Below, piece after piece: positions 40,945-64,000 of a DNA stretch of 64,000 bases (position 1 is its first letter; each line of letters opens with the position of its first letter). The notes below the pieces were generated by a model. That model was not told where the DNA came from, did no database searches, and was given only the letters and a program-made list of their open reading frames with translations. This DNA is from Odobenus rosmarus divergens (lineage: Eukaryota > Chordata > Mammalia > Carnivora > Odobenidae): assembly GCF_000321225.1 (NCBI RefSeq), contig NW_004450565.1:658155-722154 (forward strand), in the 5' to 3' direction. A program made the position numbers and the translations under genes.

Positions 40945-41195
40945 CGTGGCTAGGGGCTGGGATCCTCCAGCAAGACGGCCTGGGCTCAAACTCTGGTTCT
41001 GCCGCTTAACCACTGTGTAATCTTGGGCAAGTTACTTAACCTCTCTGTGCCTCCATTTCCTAATCTGTGAAGCGGACACGGATCATAACTCCTGGGGTGG
41101 TTTCAAAGAGTGTAGGAGTCACTAGATGTAAAACCCTGAAAAAAATTCTGGCCAATACTAAGCGCTCAATTCGTATTAGTTACTATCACTGTGGT
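40945..41195 (+). mobile_element. MIR SINE
   Basis: A well-preserved MIR: AAACTCTGGTTCTGCCGCTT, AACCACTGTGTAATCTTGGG, CAAGTTACTTAACCTCTCTG, TGCCTCCATTTCCTAATCTG and TAAGCGCTCAATTCGTATTA. Confidence 0.92.
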
Positions 41196-41925
41196 CTTGG
41201 ATCTTTATCTAGCTTCTGTATAAAATACCAAGTACTCCAAGGCACCTAAGCACCCGACTTTATATCAGTATAATCAGCAGTTGTGAATGCTTGGCACACG
41301 CAGGACGCAGCGTGGCAGTTTGCGCTGTGGAAGTGGCCGTACGGAGCCGGGGACAGCTGTGGCGGAGTGTGACCATGGGTACTTCTCGGGCACCGTGGGA
41401 AGAGGATCTGGTAGCTCTCCCTTCAGGAGGGCCCTGCGCTCAGGCATCCATCCTGGTAGCCAGACCTCTGTGGTGAGTAATCTGCCTTTTCTACAAACGA
41501 TGTATTAATATCTGCGCGCAGCACCCTGTATTTGTAGAAGCGACCAAGGTAAACAGTAGCATGGTTTTGTCAGAGGCTCTCCTCCGTGGCGGGCTCCGTC
41601 CCCTGTGCCCGGGCTCCAGTGAGCTCATATAGGGCTGCCAGCCGACACCGGTCATTACTCACTAGGTGCGCACTGTCCTCAGCCCAATGGATACACCGCC
41701 CGCCCAGGAGCCAGCGTAAGAGGGAGTGATAGGGGGTCAAGTGATAGGAACCGAAAGAAGCGCCCGGTGCTCCCGGCCGTCCTCGGTGGCCAAGGCTACT
41801 TCATGGAGGAGGCGGGGCTCGTGTTTGGTTGGGTCATTAGAACAGGGCGGGGCATGTGCTGGGGACGAGGGGTGCACATTCGCAGACTGCAGGTGGCTGG
41901 TGTGGGTTAACATGGGCCGTGTTGG

Positions 41926-42116
41926 GGGGCGCCTGGGTGGCTCAGTCGGTTGCACGTCCGACTCGATTTTGGCTCAGGTCGTGAGCTCGGGGTTGTGAGC
42001 TCGGGCCCTGCATTGGGTTCCACGCTGGACGTGGAGCCTGCTTAAGATTATCTCTCTCCCTCTGCCCCTCCCCCCACTCACACGCTTTCTCTCTTCTCTA
42101 AAATAAATAAAAAAAT
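41926..42116 (+). mobile_element. Can-SINE (tRNA-Lys-derived)
   Basis: It starts GGGGCGCCTGGGTGGCTCAG, followed by TTTTGGCTCAGGTCGTGAGC, a CT-rich body and an AAAATAAATAAAAAAA tail. Duplications are weak. Confidence 0.93.
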
Positions 42117-43044
42117 GTGGACAGTATAGATGGGGCTGGTAAGAGTACAGAGTGTGCCTCGAGGTGACCGGCAGGAGATCTCCTTCGGAAAGCCGGTCAG
42201 TTAGGGCAAGGCTGGCCTTCCAGCAGGCCCAAATGGTCTTCTGCTGCAGCATCCACACAGAATGGACTGCAGGTCATGCAGGAAGTAGCCGTGCAGTTTC
42301 AGACACCTCCACCCCAAACAAGACACCGGGTTGCCATCGCTTGCCACATCCAGAGCTGAGAATCCGAATCTAAGCCCAGGATGGCTGGAGCTGTGTACAG
42401 GTAGAGGGCTCCCTTAAAGGCATGAATCATCTGGGCTCCCACTCCATACCCAGGAGAGCCGCCCTGGGAAGGAGCCGAGATGCCTGTGGGGTTTGTGCAG
42501 GACCTGTCCATCTGTCTGGCTGTGCCCTGCCCCACCCAGGAACTACCGCAAGCCCTGTGCCAGTGTGATACCAGCCTATGCTGAGCCCACGCGAGAGCCT
42601 GCGGGGGCAGGCATTGACCCTGGGAGTTAAGGGACATATAAAAGACTGCCTCCAAGGGGACAGTGCCCCTCCGAAGGTTGCTGGGGATCATGCAGCTTGC
42701 ACCTCAGGAGGACCCAGGCCAACCCAACCCTGACTGGTAGCACCCCTCATTCACCATGACCCCAGGGGTCCCTGGAAACGTTGACTTTCTAGTAAATGGT
42801 TTTAGTCTCAGGCCTAAAACAAGATGCCAGCGTCATGTCAGAAGATGTTAGGAAGGGTCTCTGCCAAGAACAGAGCAAGCAGCAGTGGCCACGAGCGAAG
42901 GGCCCACCTCCTCTTTCACGCAGTGGCCCACGGCGGGCACGCACACCGACCGCCGAGCACCAAGCAGGAGACGGACCGTGATCCGGGACCCCAGGCACAT
43001 GCGGGGCTTTCGGGACAGCCTAGGGCTCAGCAAACACAAGTCGG

Positions 43045-64000
<20,956 letters not shown>

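Larger units (their letters stand above)
38151..43044. other. Spacer between C2CD2 and PRDM15
   Basis: About 4.9 kb between the CpG island and the likely C2CD2 transcript end. It holds an L2-like antisense piece at about 39.2-39.3 kb, Can-SINEs at 40.25 and 41.93 kb, a MIR at 40.95 kb, a T-run at 38.93 kb and short tetranucleotide runs near 40.17 kb. I find no gene. The open frames do not resemble proteins. Confidence 0.7.

Overview
This is mammalian nuclear DNA, almost certainly from a carnivore. Introns are long and repeat-rich, exons follow GT-AG rules, and at least nine tRNA-Lys-type Can-SINE insertions are scattered through the window. These have the GGCGCCTGGGTGGCTCAG head, a CT-rich body and an A/T tail, and most have target-site duplications. 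The exact species cannot be told from the sequence. No prokaryotic or viral replicon is present.

Two genes lie head-to-tail on the minus strand. The left one, about 1-37.4 kb, is the 5' part of PRDM15, a PR/SET-domain C2H2 zinc-finger transcription factor. Ten coding exons from MAEDG through the fourth zinc finger join with perfect phase between 18,393 and 2,020; the rest of the gene lies off the left edge. Its CpG-island promoter is at 36.6-38.1 kb and is interrupted by a 340-base assembly gap. There an extra in-frame N-terminal exon and a 127-bp mini-intron can be read, and a ZNF143/THAP11-type element overlaps the alternative start codon.

The right gene, about 43.05-63.5 kb and continuing off the right edge, is the 3' part of C2CD2, a lipid-transfer/C2-domain protein of membrane contact sites. 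Eight exons encode the end of its C2 domain, the linker and a polybasic C-terminus, followed by a probable 3.5-kb 3' UTR. The PRDM15-C2CD2 order and orientation match human chromosome 21q22.3 as I recall it. The spacer between the likely C2CD2 polyadenylation site and the PRDM15 start is about 5.6 kb.

The rest is intron or spacer with L1, L2, MIR, LTR-like and hAT-like fragments and simple repeats. The most interesting signal is a 32-bp minisatellite in PRDM15 that has copied an exon end together with its splice donor six times. The outermost copy restores the real donor sequence and would add exactly 53 open, in-frame codons. Other signals are a higher-order minisatellite beside the PRDM15 promoter, a cluster of eight CAGGTG/CACCTG boxes in a PRDM15 intron, and a 28-bp tandem duplication of a TGACGTGA motif in a C2CD2 intron. 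I found no evidence of a wholly new gene system.
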